A stretch of DNA of 64,000 nt, taken from contig WHVA01000175.1 of assembly GCA_015179125.1 (NCBI GenBank), positions 1-64,000 of the forward strand, given 5' to 3'. The position numbers and the translations under genes were made by a program. The notes under the pieces are model-generated. The model was not told where the DNA came from, searched no databases, and worked only from the letters and a program-made list of their open reading frames with translations. Positions 1 to 12,050 of this stretch are shown here, piece by piece. Origin of the DNA: Gautieria morchelliformis. Taxonomy: Eukaryota > Basidiomycota > Agaricomycetes > Gomphales > Gomphaceae. Numbering within the stretch: the first letter of the stretch is position 1; every line of letters starts with the position of its first letter.

Positions 1-1115
1 TATGTTCTTATGTTTATATTCTTATGTTTATGTTCCCCTCCCCTCCCTGATCCCCCTGGCAGCCGGTGAAACAGGCAACGTCGCCGTCCGGGCACTCGCT
101 CACAGGGTCTGGACCCCGTTTTACCGGTGCCGTCTCCTTTTTTTTCCCCTCCTTTCTACCGCTCAGATGAGCACTTGGGTGGATATCAGGTGAGCAATAT
201 ACTCATTTATCCCTTTCTGTCCTAATTCATGTTATAGGCAGTCGGACAACTGTGTCTTGTCTAACGTCCCTCGTCAGTTCCGTCTACACTCGGGGATTTC
301 AGGTGATATATGTACTTGTTTATCCGTTTTATTCACTTCTAATTTATTTTATAGCCCATCGGCATCTACACCCACCCCCCACCCCCCACTCCCTCCCCAC
401 ACGCTTGGGGTCAGAAGGTTATCCATTCGGTAAGCTTCTTTTTTTTGCCACATTCGCAACCTACTGATTTATTCCATCGGCTGCTTTCCATCCCAGGTCA
501 CCACTGAGGCTCGGGTGACACCCGAGCCTCAGTGGCGGCATCGGATCACAGGGTCGAGAATTGGAATGATATCCCCTGAGTGCTGCATCGCTATGAGGGT
601 AGACATCCACGTACGTCCCGTCCATTTCACTTGTGCTTCATACTGACCTTGCTGTAGTGTGTACCGTCCGGCTGCATATCCCCTGAGTGCCGCATCGCTA
701 CGAGCTAATTTGATTTTCTATATTTTTATTAAAAAGTATTGTATGTTTTCCAAAAAAATCTTCTTAAAACTCTTTTTAAAATGTGTGCAATTATGTGTGC
801 AATTATAACAAGAGGGTCTCCCTTGGTACGCTATGAGAACCTCTACGCTGGCTCCTATAGTATTACCCTTGCTTCCCCAAATATCAAGCACCGCCTTGTC
901 CAGTCTCCCGCTTTTTCCGCCCAGTCATCACCTTCCGCCCAATTATTCCACGCCTGTTCCACTGGCTCTCAGACCCCTGGAGGGAGCGGTTCGACGCGGC
1001 TGCGTCTGGGAGAGGGAGTTACTGATATAGTATACTGTAGCGAGCGCTCTAGCTAGAAAAAAAATGTTGGAGTGTTATGTAATTCAAGGCGCAAGTTTAC
1101 TCGGCCACTGAACAC
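1..1115. other. Repeat-rich stretch without a recognised gene
   Basis: No ORF here resembles a known protein. Two intron-like blocks (about 190-238 and 302-354) have GT starts, pyrimidine-rich bodies and TATAG ends, and each follows the same short context ending in TTCAG or ATCAG, so they look like copies of one exon-intron unit. A second direct repeat of about 27 bases lies at 571-597 and 678-704 with only two or three differences. A perfect hairpin occupies 501-535. This could be the decayed 3' part of a gene lying to the left or a local tandem duplication. Confidence 0.5.
501..535. repeat. Perfect hairpin, 16-bp arms, 3-nt loop
   Basis: Bases 501-516 are the exact reverse complement of 520-535, around the loop GAC at 517-519. 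The arms are GC-rich. It is not placed at the end of a recognised gene, so I do not call it a terminator. It could be a small foldback repeat or the product of a local inverted duplication. Confidence 0.8.
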
Positions 1116-2790
1116 ATGAAAATCGCATTTATTCATCCTGACCTTGGTATTGGTGCGTACACCCAACGCATATTATTGTTGTCCTGAGGCAAAGCGCAAT
1201 AGGCGGAGCCGAACGTCTGATCGTGGACGCTGCACTTGGACTACAGCGTCTTGGGCACACCGTTCACATTTATACGTCCCACCATGATCCTAATCACTGC
1301 TTTGAGGAAACGAAAGATGGTATGTATCCACTCATGAGCTATGTGTGGAGAGATGACACATATACAGGTACATTAACCGTGCGATATGTACGCCCGCCAC
1401 TTCCGCGATCCCTGCTGGGTAAAGGCCACATCCTCTTTGCCCATCTCCGCCAGCTGCACCTCACTTTTCATCTTCTGTTGTCTGGCCAGTCATCTACATA
1501 CGACGTATATCTCGTTGATCAGCTTTCAACGTGTATACCGTTTCTACGCGAAATGGCCCAGAAGCGAGTTGTTTTTTATGGACACTTCCCCGACAAACTT
1601 CTTGCCGACGGCCCATTTATTGAAGGTTACACTGGCATTAAAAGGTCGCTCTCGATCAAGGGAATCTATCGAATACCAATGGATTGGTTAGAGGAAATTA
1701 CGACGCGTGTGTCCTTCATCTTTACACGTCTGTTGTGATAGCTGACACTGTCTAGGCCAAGCTGACATACTGCTGGTCAATTCAAACTTCACAGCTGGCA
1801 AATTTAAAACTTATTTTAAGACAATTTGCCATTCACCCCGCGTGGTATACCCAGGTGTAGACGTTGACGCGTATGACGATCCACACCAGCACGATCGAGA
1901 GACAGTGGGGGATGTATATTCGTATGTAACAATTTGTCAAAGTTGCATGAAGGTTAACGCAACCAAGCGTAGCCCTCGCCCCACGCTTCTTTCGCTGAAT
2001 CGTTTCGAGAAAAAGAAGAACGCAGCGCTTGCTATCGAAGCATTTGCACAGGTCTGCTTGCACTTGACATCGCAGGACAAGGCACGTGGCCTCAATAAAC
2101 TACGTCTCGTCATTGCTGGTATGTTTCAATCCCCCGAGGTATCTAGGGCCTGATGAAACCATCCTGTTGTTAGGTGGATACGACCCACGACTGCAAGACA
2201 ACATCGACACGCTCAACCAACTTACCCGCCTGTGTGATAAACACACTCTCACATACTGCATCACCCCACCAATATCACCAAGTACAACGTTGATACCAGA
2301 GCCAGATGTCATGCTATTGCTCAACTTCACTAAAGCGCAACGTACATGGCTTCTGACGTCTCCGACGACACTGGCTCTACTATACACGCCGGCCAACGAG
2401 CATTTTGGCATTATCCCTATTGAGGGCATGATTTCACATCTACCAGTGCTCGCATGTGATAGTGGCGGCCCAACAGAGAGTATCGTTGATCCAAGTTTAT
2501 CGAACACCCCTCCCGAGGCGAGAACCGGGTGGCTCAGACCCCCAACAGCAGATCCATGGAGCGCGGCCATATTGGAGATATTGCGACTTTCTCCGGAGGA
2601 ACGTCGTGCTCTTGGACAACGGGCACGACATAGAGCAGTAACCAAATTCAGTTCTGACGCCATGGCGAAGAGCGTCCAGGCGGCTTTGAAGGAAGCGGTA
2701 GAGCTGGGGAGCGTGCAGGGCCACTTACTTTACTGGTTCGTGATCACTCTTTCTATATTTGTCCTCTGTATTGCATTATGGCGATACTAA
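1116..2790 (+). CDS. ALG2: Alpha-1,3/1,6-mannosyltransferase ALG2
   Basis: ALG2 adds the second and third mannoses to the lipid-linked oligosaccharide on the cytosolic face of the ER, early in N-glycan synthesis. The protein opens with MKIAFIHPDLGIGGAERL, the GT4-type N-terminal fold with its glycine-rich loop, and later has RVVYPGVDVDAY and the catalytic E-x7-E segment EHFGIIPIE followed by EGM and DSGGP. A hydrophobic helix close to the C-terminus is the expected ER membrane anchor. Four exons fit in frame: 1116-1152, 1203-1706, 1756-2118 and 2174-2790, giving 506 residues, a normal length for the family. The three introns are 50, 49 and 55 nt. It converges on the DUF6699-like gene, with 239 bases between the two stop codons. 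It looks intact. Confidence 0.93.
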
Positions 2791-3029
2791 CCCGAATAAA
2801 CTTGGTGAGGAAAGCAAACATGGTAATGTGCCCCTATAATACAACATCTGCAAGAAGTGAATCCGGGTATGTGAAGAGGTACAAATCCGAAGATTCTAAA
2901 ACAAGGTGACGGGAAATGATGTAAGTGCGGCGCATGATAGAAAACAGGGTGTGTTGGACCAGCACATAAGATGAGGTTAAGAAAATTGATGGGGAGAAAG
3001 ATTGTGTTGCGTATTGCAACGTCACCGAA

Positions 3030-4536
3030 TTACTGGCTCACTTCTGTTGGTTCTGTAACGTCCGTGATGATCGACTCTGTGTCGGTTTGCGCATCTCCGT
3101 AACGCTGATCGAGCTTAAGCACGAGTGTAGCTGGCCAGCTTTGCAGCCTTCCATCCTCCCCACCCGAGCCGCCCTTCAGACCCTTCCAACCAGGCCCAGC
3201 AATCCCCAATTTCTCCTGAACGTATTTGGGGTCATTCACAAGCCCATCAAACATGACACTGTTCAGTAACCAATCAACTCGCCTAACACCTTCACCGAGT
3301 GAACCGCCTGGTGCATCTCGCGCGGTGCTGCGGTTGTAATGGTAGATTTCGTATAATTTACGCCGGTGGGTTTCACCCTTGACCCCTGATAGCGCGGTGA
3401 TCTGTTGACGTGGCACGAGATCCTGCAATTGCTCATGGATACCCTCCAAGACGTCAAGGCAAGTCACCCCATGTGCTGGTCGCGACGCCTCGATCTCAAG
3501 CACCCATGGAAACTCACGGCTGACTATGCGAAGTTGCGAAACGCGAGGTGATGTAGCGGGAGAATTACGGCCAATGGACCACGATCTATTCGGCGGGTCG
3601 ATGGAGCGGCGAGCTGTCCCGACAGGAAACAGCACATTATATAGGAGAACTGGGCGGTCGGGTGGTGGATTGTCTCCCGCGGGTGAGCACAGGGGGTTGA
3701 CAACAAGTGTCGCATCCAATATGGCCACCTGGAATGGTGTCAAAACGGGGGAGTCTGTAAAAACAGGGGATTAGTTTGCAGATCAAAACCACGAGAAGAT
3801 GCTGGACCACCCAAAATGCCAACGCAAACAACGATCCTTGCGCAGCAGGGCCTCCTGAAGGAAAATCCAGGCAACCGAGGCGCGCAATAAGGATCATTTG
3901 GCTACGGTAACAAATTGGACCAAGACATCTCCTCAACAATGAGAAAGATTTACAATGTGCGCCAACTGCCCATTTGTCTATGCGGATGGTTTCCTCAGTT
4001 GGACGCTCCGGGAATGGATGGCCAATATCATCGGGATGCAGCACAGCCGGTCCTATGGGTACAGACCCTGGCATGTATGGTGCCGGATACCCGTAAGGAT
4101 TATAAGGGGCCCCATGAATGGGATGGTAAGGAGTGCCACCACTTGGCAACGGGCCTACAGGGTACGGAGCCGAGTGCGGATGTGGGGGGTAACCATACAT
4201 GTGAGGAGGGGGGGGACCATAACCAGCATATTGATATCCCGCCCAGGGCGTGCCAGGGTGCAATCGTCCCGGAGCGGGCCCATGGGAAGGGGGATATCCC
4301 TGCCCTGGAGGCCCCCATGGCCCAGGCGGGGTCCATTGGGAGGGTGTGTGCATAGGAGCAGGGTAAGGGCCGTATGGATACGGGCCACGTGGGGGTATTC
4401 GATTGAGATGAGAGGGCCCATCGTCGGTCTCCAGGCTTTCCTCAACTGACAAGGGAGATGGTATAACGCCCCTCTGCGTCCCATAAGGGCTCGGCATTGG
4501 GGGGATAAACGGTGACTCTCCCGACGACCGCGGCAT
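3030..4536 (-). CDS. DUF6699-like protein with proline-rich N-terminus
   Basis: Two exons (4536-3954 and 3754-3030) joined by a 199-nt intron give 435 residues. The first half is low-complexity, full of P, G, Y and H (PYGPYPAP, GPPPPHMYGYPP). The second half begins SPVLTPFQ and runs through a compact domain with LEIEASRPAHGVTCLDVLEGIHEQLQ, then RRVDWLL and MFDGL. That pattern (HPLL-like start, beta strand with L-W/V-E, conserved VTV-DVL-I, then R-VD-L-G) is what I associate with DUF6699, a family expanded in basidiomycetes with no assigned function. The intron is longer than its neighbours; the donor used is GTAAAT. The family call is by eye; the reading frame is well supported. Confidence 0.72.
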
Positions 4537-5164
4537 AATTCGCGATTATGCGTGATCGTTACAAGTGAAACGTTTTTAGGAGCGGCCACTGGTCGCTAAT
4601 GCGAAGGAAAGGTTCTGTTGAGTATGTGCGATGGTCCCGTAGCAAGCACAGAAGGGTACACGAAGTACGAGACTCTTTTCCGAAAGCTGAAGAATGGTGC
4701 CCAAAGAGTTGGCCGCTTCCGCCTTCGCAACTGGTTTGTGACACACACTGTTACGTGTCACTATGTCAGGTACCGTTGGCCTTTCACGCCCATGTCATGG
4801 CTGTACGTCAATCTTTTTACTGGGCGCCACTAAGACCGTTCTGGTTCCATATAATCACGGAACTATTCCACTAGTATGGTACAGAGAACGAAGAAATAGC
4901 CTACCCAAGACGTCCTTTCCAAAGGGCCGTCTTCTCAGGCATTATCCCTCTGATACCAACAGCCACCGCCGTGCACTGCGATACCGGGTGTCGAAGGAAG
5001 ACCAAGACACGACTGGCGGCCATCAGCGAGTTTATGGCTTCCTCGTAGCTCAGATGCGCTGCATCCTCTCCGGGAGTACGATACCAATCCATGAACGACT
5101 TATAGAAGCACCGTACCCACAATGTGTTCGCGGAGTGTGGGGGCCTAGAATCGAACGGGCGCGG
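4537..5164. other. Intergenic region, no supported gene
   Basis: This gap lies between the start of the DUF6699-like gene and the stop codon of RPB7. Short open frames exist on both strands (plus 4624-4833 with a 36-nt putative intron; minus 5122-4901), but none resembles a known protein, and the intron needed for the plus-strand one is shorter than any other in this window. It probably holds 5' and 3' untranslated sequence. Confidence 0.4.
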
Positions 5165-6108
5165 TCAATCAATGACGCCTAGATGGTCTTCTTTGATGGT
5201 GCCGATTGCGAACTGGAAGCGAACAAGGTCAACACAGAGGCGGCTCGGAGAAAGGGAAAACGGATATGTACAATTTCTGTCGCATCCACACGTGTACCCA
5301 CAATTTTGAGTCGTACGCGGGTATTTTTCTCGATGATCTGTTGAAAGATAAGTTTAATAAAGAAAGACGTTAGCGAGTGGCATGCCTGCTCATCCGAAGC
5401 AAACGAGGGCGGATTGGAATTTGGATCGAAACGTAAGTCAGGGTGAATGAGCTGACGCGGAGGTTAGGGTCTGAAAATGAATATAGGGGGTGTGGATGGG
5501 TATACCTGATGCGATACAAAGACCGTCAAGGGTCCCACGTCTGCAAAAAAGCCCATCTACAACAGAGACAAATCAGCATATTAATCGACTTCAGTCTTGC
5601 CGCTGTGCCATGGTATCGCCGCGGCGTAACGCCGGATGTCATCCACAACCTTCTGGTCCCTACCTTATTCACATTATTTACGACGGCATCCACGACCTCA
5701 CCCTTGAACGGCTTGTATACGATCGCCCGGTAACGCGTAATGAATTCGGCCTGTCCACTCCCTACAAGCACCATGCCTTTCCCAATATCAATGACGTTGA
5801 TCACAGCGATGATGTAGCCAAACTCTCCGGAGCATGTGCCTGGACATACGCATAACGGTGTTGACCATGTCATTGATGAGCAAACATGAAAGAGCGCCGA
5901 GGATATAAATGAGGTCAATAGTAAGCCAGAGAACGAGATCACACACCCTCTACATCAGCGTACAGCTTTTTCTCCAGAAACTCAGTCATCCGTGGACCGA
6001 AGTAGGATGGGTGCAGAAGAATCGTGTGAGACAGTTCCTTCTACATGCCCCCTCTCTTAGTTCATGTCAGAACGTCTATATCACTGTGCAACTTACAATG
6101 AAGAACAT
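5165..6108 (-). CDS. RPB7: RNA polymerase II subunit RPB7
   Basis: RPB7 pairs with RPB4 to form the stalk of RNA polymerase II, which binds emerging RNA. Seven small exons join in frame: 6108-6097, 6040-5947, 5839-5664, 5556-5506, 5451-5386, 5337-5272 and 5212-5165. They encode 170 residues, matching the usual 171. Family signatures are clear: [33 protein letters not shown] in the tip domain, then [19 protein letters not shown] and [17 protein letters not shown] of the OB fold, ending [15 protein letters not shown] and [15 protein letters not shown]. The first exon codes for only four residues. The intron at 5385-5338 appears to use a GC donor (CAG|GCATGC) with a normal AG acceptor and a CTAAC branch site; it has no stop and is a multiple of three, so retention would add 16 residues. 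Confidence 0.93.
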
Positions 6109-7012
6109 CCTGGCGTAGACACCAACCCGAAAAACTGCTGTCGCGGCAAACGATGTCACATGTAACGTCACGCCGCACCACATCCCGCCACAGCCCAGCG
6201 CAAGCTCTCAGCCTGTGAGTCTGTGTCTCCTTGCGGGCCGCATACTCTGGAAGAGTCTACGGGATGACTCGTTGTTTATAAAACCAGAATTCGATCTGTG
6301 TCAAGAAGCACCGTTCCCCCCTACACGAGCTTAAAGCCTGACCGTATAGAAAATATCCAACCCGTTCCTCGGTCCCAAGTGGGAACCCTAAATTAACTTG
6401 AAGAGCCATCACAAAATATCCTCTATGCCGATGCTGGGTAGGTTAAGACAATCCGAAGTCAGCTGCGACGAAGGGAGGCATATCCAATATAACATCCCTA
6501 GGCTCCCATTCGTTCCCGAGCTTGAGTGGTGGAGCATTAGCAAGTAGAAGATGAAAACAACCTGCGCGACCAGCGCAGAACAGACTGTTGTAAGTTGGGC
6601 CAGGCCAAATGAAAAATCAAGGATCACTTGCATATCTATCGAGCCGTCTAAAGCATTATGTATAGGGCCAGGAACTCAGGTGGCTTGTTCGACGGTGTAG
6701 AGTTTGTCGGGCGGGATCACTACATTGTACACGCAAATGACCATTTACGTACTGGATAACAAAGGTTTTCCTTTCTTAACGACAAAAAACTTAAATAATC
6801 CAAATTCAAGCTTTTATGCCAGTTTGTTGAGGGTTAACGCGCTACCGTCTAGCGTTGGTGAGTGCATGATCGAACCCACTGAATCACGTCAAAATTTAGT
6901 CCACAGTCACCAGCTCGTCAGCTCGTCTATAGGACTCGAATACAAGCTATGGATAATTCTCATCTTCGTTCGTGAAATCACTTCCATCAATTCTTACTTG
7001 AATCTCCATTGT
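6109..7012. other. Intergenic region upstream of RPB7
   Basis: About 900 bases separate the RPB7 start from the stop of the sugar transporter, both on the minus strand. A minus-strand open frame at 6633-6409 encodes 74 residues with a hydrophobic stretch but resembles nothing I know and has no flanking exons I can join. I see no RNA gene or repeat here. The part next to 6108 must hold the RPB7 promoter. Confidence 0.45.
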
Positions 7013-8898
7013 TTATACCTGATCCGTTTTCTGCCTGAGCTTCAGCTCCTGCTTCTTTCTTCTCATCCGTTGGCTCTCCCTCACACCAAAGCCGTGCCTG
7101 AAAATTGCACTGACTTCCTCCAAGCTAAGCCCAGCGGTCTCAGGGTAACAGAATAGGCAGAAAAGCCAACCGATCAGGCATAACCCTGCATAGAAGCCAA
7201 ACGCACCCGAGGGGGTGATTTTGTTCATAAGCGACAAGTATGTGGATCCAATGATGAGGTTCGCGCCCCAGTTAGTAGCCGTGGCAAGAGACGTTCCAAT
7301 CCCCCGAACTAGGGTAATGACTCAAGGCACAATGTTGAACCTTAGGGTTTTCGACACTCACCTTCAAGGCCAAATAGCTCCCCTTGCTGCCAGGGAACGT
7401 TCCCCAGACCAGTGGCGTAGGAGGCGACAAAAATAATCATACTCAGTAGAACGAGGGCTGACCAAGAGTTGGGGTATTTCGTACCATCCACAAGTTGACT
7501 GTTTGTGCGAATAGTCAAAACTGATGATGAAGGCATCAGTACTGGACTTCAGAGAGAACCCGGATAAAAAGACATAGCACGTACAGTGGAAAGAGATGGC
7601 AGCTAGGGTGAGCCCAAATATCATACCAGGTGAGGTCCATACCATGATCCTTCTCCGTCCGACAATGTCTATATACTTCAGGGCAACAAGGGTAAAGACA
7701 AAATTGGTTCCAGCGACAATGAGTCCGACTGCAGTGGGGTTGTTGAAACCAATCGATTTGAAAAGACTTGCGCTGTAGTACATTAAGGTGTTAAACCCGC
7801 AGAGCTGTTGGAATGCCTGAAGCCCACAGCCAATTACTGCACATAAGAGGTCAACGAAAGCTCGGATGGTCAAGATTGCTACACACTCAGTGCACGGCGG
7901 TTGACGGGGACAAAGAAAATGGAATATAAACGTTGCGCCAGGGTCGTCGAGTTCGTAATGTCAATTGCCTCCTGCACGGCCGCGGTGAGTACCATGACCT
8001 TGAGTTCAATTTGCTCCGGGGTGGCATAAGCATAGATTTTCTGCATGATCCGCTTGGCTGCTTCTTGGTTCCCTGTCCTAATCATGATGCGAGGAGACTC
8101 GGGCAAAAGGAACAGGAGCATAAACTGCAGTCCGGCAGGGACACAGCCAAGACCGACCATCCAACGCCAACCACCGTGTGAATGCTCAAAAGCAGCTCCA
8201 ATACCATACGCAATGACCTGTCCACCAGTGATAGCAACCACATTGAGGGTAACCATTCGTCCTCGCAGACGCGTAGGGCTGAGCTCTTGTATATAAAGCG
8301 GTGCTATGCACGCAGCGAGGCCCACTGCAATTCCGATCAAGAACCGACCGCCAATCATCGCCGGAACAGTATGACAGACTGCCTGTGCAATAGCCCCACC
8401 AATAAAAACGACGTCTGCAATGCCCAATACTGGTTTACGACCAGAATAATCCGACAGCATACCAGCGACAAGGCCACCAAGGAGGGCTCCCAGAGTGGTG
8501 GCAGAAGTGATCAATTCCTACAGCAAATAATGAGCTATGGCTGGAATTCAAAGGGAGACACGGACGGATTGTATGTTAGATAACTGGCTCGGTCCAAGGT
8601 CGCTACCGATGGTAACAAGAGCACCACTGATGACGCCAGTGTCATACCCTGCACAAGGTTGATAATCTAAGATAGTAATAAAATATATTTTCTAAAAACA
8701 TAGCTCACCAAAGAGAAGGCCGGATATACTGGAAACGCACACGAGCAGCCAGACGAAGATTGTGGTGCGGTCTTCACCCTCGGCGATTACAGCCACTTCT
8801 GACAATTCGGCTGCCAGTGTGGTCTGATCTCGTCTGGTAACTTCCTGAGCTATGTGGAGATTATCATCGACATGCTTTTCATGAGAGGATGTAGACAT
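7013..8898 (-). CDS. MFS transporter, myo-inositol/sugar type (ITR-like)
   Basis: A 12-helix major facilitator that probably imports myo-inositol or another polyol/sugar with protons at the plasma membrane. Six exons (8898-8709, 8648-8566, 8517-7887, 7836-7585, 7520-7362, 7308-7013) join in frame to 536 residues. Motifs: [19 protein letters not shown] in helix 1, SGRK after helix 2, [10 protein letters not shown] and [10 protein letters not shown] after helix 4, PESPR before the central loop, [17 protein letters not shown] in helix 7, [12 protein letters not shown] in helix 10 and [11 protein letters not shown] at the end. The combination of [20 protein letters not shown] and GLGNVPWQ is typical of fungal inositol transporters (ITR1/ITR2). 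Substrate is inferred only. No damage seen. Confidence 0.88.
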
Positions 8899-9825
8899 CG
8901 GCGAGTAGTTTCAAACTCCAAATGGAGAAAGCAAGACAACTTGACAAGGTAGTATGATCTACCTGTCGATGGGAAGATTATAAAGGCAAAGGCTTCGTAA
9001 GTTGTACATGTACGCGCGCATGACCAGGCATGGCGCTCCGGAGTTCTGCTTGCTTCCATATACCGATAATTTCTGGCGCCGGGTCGAGAGGAGCTTACTA
9101 TATATAGCCAGAGCAATTCTTTTGCTATTAGCCCGGCATAGTTATTCCGAGCCCGACAAAAATGATTAAGTGAACGTGGAAACCTTTAAGGAAAAACGCG
9201 TCCACTCATGTCCACAGACATCCGTTGTCCCCAAACTGCAGTGATGTCTTCTTTGCGACGCGTCGAGTCACCGCAATGACTTCAGTCCCCACATGTTCCA
9301 GAACCAAAGCCCCGGCACCGTGAAAACCGCCGATAAGACGGCCAATTGGGCATGGCGGGCAGGCGGGCAGGCAACTTATTTATTTTTAAATAATAAAAAT
9401 TTCTTACAAAGATTTGGGCAGGAGAGAACGCCAACACGCGTTGGTCAAGTGTTCAGTTTATGTAATTAGCTGGGAATTATTATCTCCTCGCGCGCTTATA
9501 TTATAGAGACTTGATAATTAACACTTGAAGTTGTAGCTTTTCTACTAGCTCTGCAGGATTTTTTCCACTGAAACCTATGCACCATGCTTCCCCAAGTATC
9601 ACTCGAGGGACTCACCGAAGGGACACATCAAGAATCTACAACCAGTGGGATTGAGAGGTCGGAAAAGCAAAAGAAGTTTGAAGTCCATCAATCTTATATC
9701 AAAATTGACGGTTGATTCTGTAGAGTCATTCTCATCTAAGCTAAGCGGGATATTTATTGCTCGCATGCGCGCACTTGTCGTTAACGCAGACGTCTTGTGA
9801 GTAAACCATACAACACACGAATCAA
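8899..9825. other. Intergenic region, promoter side of the sugar transporter
   Basis: No gene is supported between the transporter start and the stop of the upstream MFS gene. A TATATA-containing stretch lies at about 9099-9107, and a GGCGGGCAGGCGGGCAGGC direct repeat at 9354-9372 is followed by an AT-rich block. Minus-strand ORF 9862-9599 runs across the true 3' end of the next gene and is not a gene. Confidence 0.4.
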
Positions 9826-12050
9826 CTAACCATTTCGCCATCTCGGACCCCAGATGTTGCACGCAATGACCATGAACATACCAATCCCCATGATGCTTGA
9901 AAAGAGACCTACAGCCTTGGCTGTTCCTAGATTTGTAACAGCATGGCCGAGGTAGAAGGGTGCCAGCTGGGGATGGTGGGGATGGTCAAAATTATCAAGT
10001 CAGGTGCCATCTAAAGAGGACTCACAAAGTTCCAAGATTGAACGAAGAATGTTAAAAATGCCGACACACTCGCCGTCTCGGAGATATAACTCTCGATTGC
10101 GTACGTGCAGCACACTGTACCTACGATTTGTTGCCCAAAAACCGCGATGGCGGCGCCAATGTCCTGTCAATGCAAAGTTTGTCTTATACCAGAATCCTGG
10201 GAGCGGAGCAAAATATTTACAGGTGTAATATTCCACACCTTGGGTGTCGCATTCTGGAGTTGGACGCCCCACACTACGCAGAAAAACTGAGCCTGCTGGA
10301 CAGCATGGGGAAATATAAACATGTCATCTCTCACCAATCAGACCAGTAATTGAGATTAGAAACCCGGGGTAGGCGAGCGTCAGGCGATATTCGGGCACAC
10401 GACTTCCTGTTCGTTTCGCTCGCCAACTGACGAACGCGTCACTTCCCCTCCCAGCGAACAGTTCACCAAGGACGCCACCAATAAGCTGCGCGAACATCTG
10501 GAGACCGATCTGTCCTGGCGTGAGTCCGAACTTTTGTCCAAAAATCTGCCAGGAGTCAGGCTCGTTAGATCCCACGAACACTAGGAACAGACCTGGGGAA
10601 CGAAAACGGTCTACGCAAGTCAGACGTGGATTATGCACTGAGAGGAACCACAAACCACGAAGACGTGGGCGTACGCGAAGACAAAGGCATAAGCCATCGC
10701 AGGTAATAAAACCACCGGACGTGCAAACATGAAGAATGGTCGTATGAACTCAATTGTCTGTAGAGGCGTGCGATCGTAGATGCTGAAATGCACATATTGA
10801 TGCCATCGTTTTCGTTTTTGAGGCAGGGAGGGCTCCACTTCTTCATCTGTTTCGCCACGGCCCAGGAATAATGTCTCTGGGCCCAAGAAAACATGGGCCA
10901 CAAATATGGCCAACTGAACGGCGGCGAGTAGATAAAAAGCTGCTCTCCACCCCTTAAATTGTACAAGGTAACCGGCACTGCTGCGATCAATACCATATAC
11001 AGCATGATAAGGAAGCACGGGAAGACATACATGATAGGTCCCAATGGTGGCCCGAGGGTGACCATCAACACTTTAGAGATATTTCAAATGAAGACGAGTT
11101 TCTGGTTATATTAACAAGGTGCTTACCCCACACACCCATCTTTTGTCCCCTTTCATGTGCAAAAAACATCTCCCGCACACTACATGCACCAATTGACATT
11201 GGAGGTGCCAAGAATATTGCTGACAATTTGGCCATTGACATCAGTAACTACAGCGATGGTATAGCAGAGGGCATAAACTGACCTTGAACTATCCGCGTGA
11301 TCATGAGTGTGGCGTATGAATGGCAGAAGCTCCCTGCGAGTGAACAACCTGCAGCAACTATTGCAGATATCAGATAAATCGGGCGTCGTCCAACACGAGC
11401 TGATATAGGCGACCAGATAATCGGCATGACGCCTAGGAATATGATCGGAACCGAACTTTGACATAAAGAACGTGTGAAGTGCGGGGATGATCATATGGAC
11501 TGTAACTAAAACTCACGTAGTAAAAGCAGCGGTGTTCAGACTAACCCCAAATTCCTTGGAGAGGTCCATAAACGCAGGGATAGTGATGGCTGCATTGGAA
11601 GCGTCAGTGGCGACTTATGAATAGACAGGTGCTGAAAATACCGGCGGACACGGTGCCTTGCATGGTATGCACGGCTACTATCCCAAGCAGAATGTTCTTG
11701 CGCCATCTACCGATAGTCTCTATAACACTCACTTGTAGAAAATCGTCTAGATTCACTCACATTGGCCAATTAAGAGGATCCGCTGGCGAGCGCGACGGAA
11801 TAGGCTCCAGGGTAAAATTGTCAGGCTGCAGAGAAGAATTTTTGCTGGCTTCGTCACTGTGGTAGATATCTACAGCGACTGTCGACTCCCGTTTCTCCTC
11901 CCTCCAGGAGGCTCCTTGTTCGGTCTCTGGAGGGATATTTTTCGAGGACTGAGGGGGGACATGATGTCTGTGGCCCAGTGCACGTCGTGTAAGTGACGCG
12001 GTTACACCCAGGCCTGTGAGCTTTCGAGTTTCCATGCCCCGGACCGGCAC
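9826..12050 (-). CDS. MFS transporter, DHA1-type drug/polyamine exporter
   Basis: A proton antiporter of the DHA1 family, expected at the plasma membrane, exporting drugs or polyamines; substrate unknown. The N-terminus is a hydrophilic cytosolic tail ending in SPADPLNWPM, the classic DPxNWP motif before helix 1. Later exons give FMDLSKEFGVSLNTAAFT (helix 2 region), SARVGRRPIYL (motif A, GRR), ATLMITRIVQG (helix 4), REMFFAHERGQKMGVWG (motif C side), GYLVQFKGWRAAFYL (helix 6), then IFGQKFGLTPGQIGLQ and, in the last helices, GQQIVGTVCCTYAIESYI, LTFFVQSWNF and GIGMFMVIACNIWG. The stop is at 9826-9828. About seven short introns separate the exons; frames connect through plausible GT-AG sites. An alternative start is the METRKL methionine five residues downstream of MPVRG. 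Confidence 0.8.

Noticed and set aside
2100-2663. 187-codon minus-strand ORF
   Set aside because: Antisense shadow of ALG2 exon 4; no motif.
4624-4833. Small plus-strand gene MCDGPVASTEGYTKYETLF, 57 codons with one intron
   Set aside because: The required intron (4734-4769) would be only 36 nt, shorter than any other here, and the product resembles nothing known.
4901-5122. Minus-strand 73-codon ORF with FMDWYRTPGEDAAHLSYEE, perhaps an LYR-type protein
   Set aside because: No LYR motif, starts 43 bases after the RPB7 stop, and no partner exons could be joined.
5141-5160. tRNA B-box match (GTTCGATTC on the minus strand)
   Set aside because: No A box at the right distance and it overlaps the end of RPB7.
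7933-8583. Plus-strand ORFs of 82-133 codons
   Set aside because: Antisense to the large exon of the sugar transporter.
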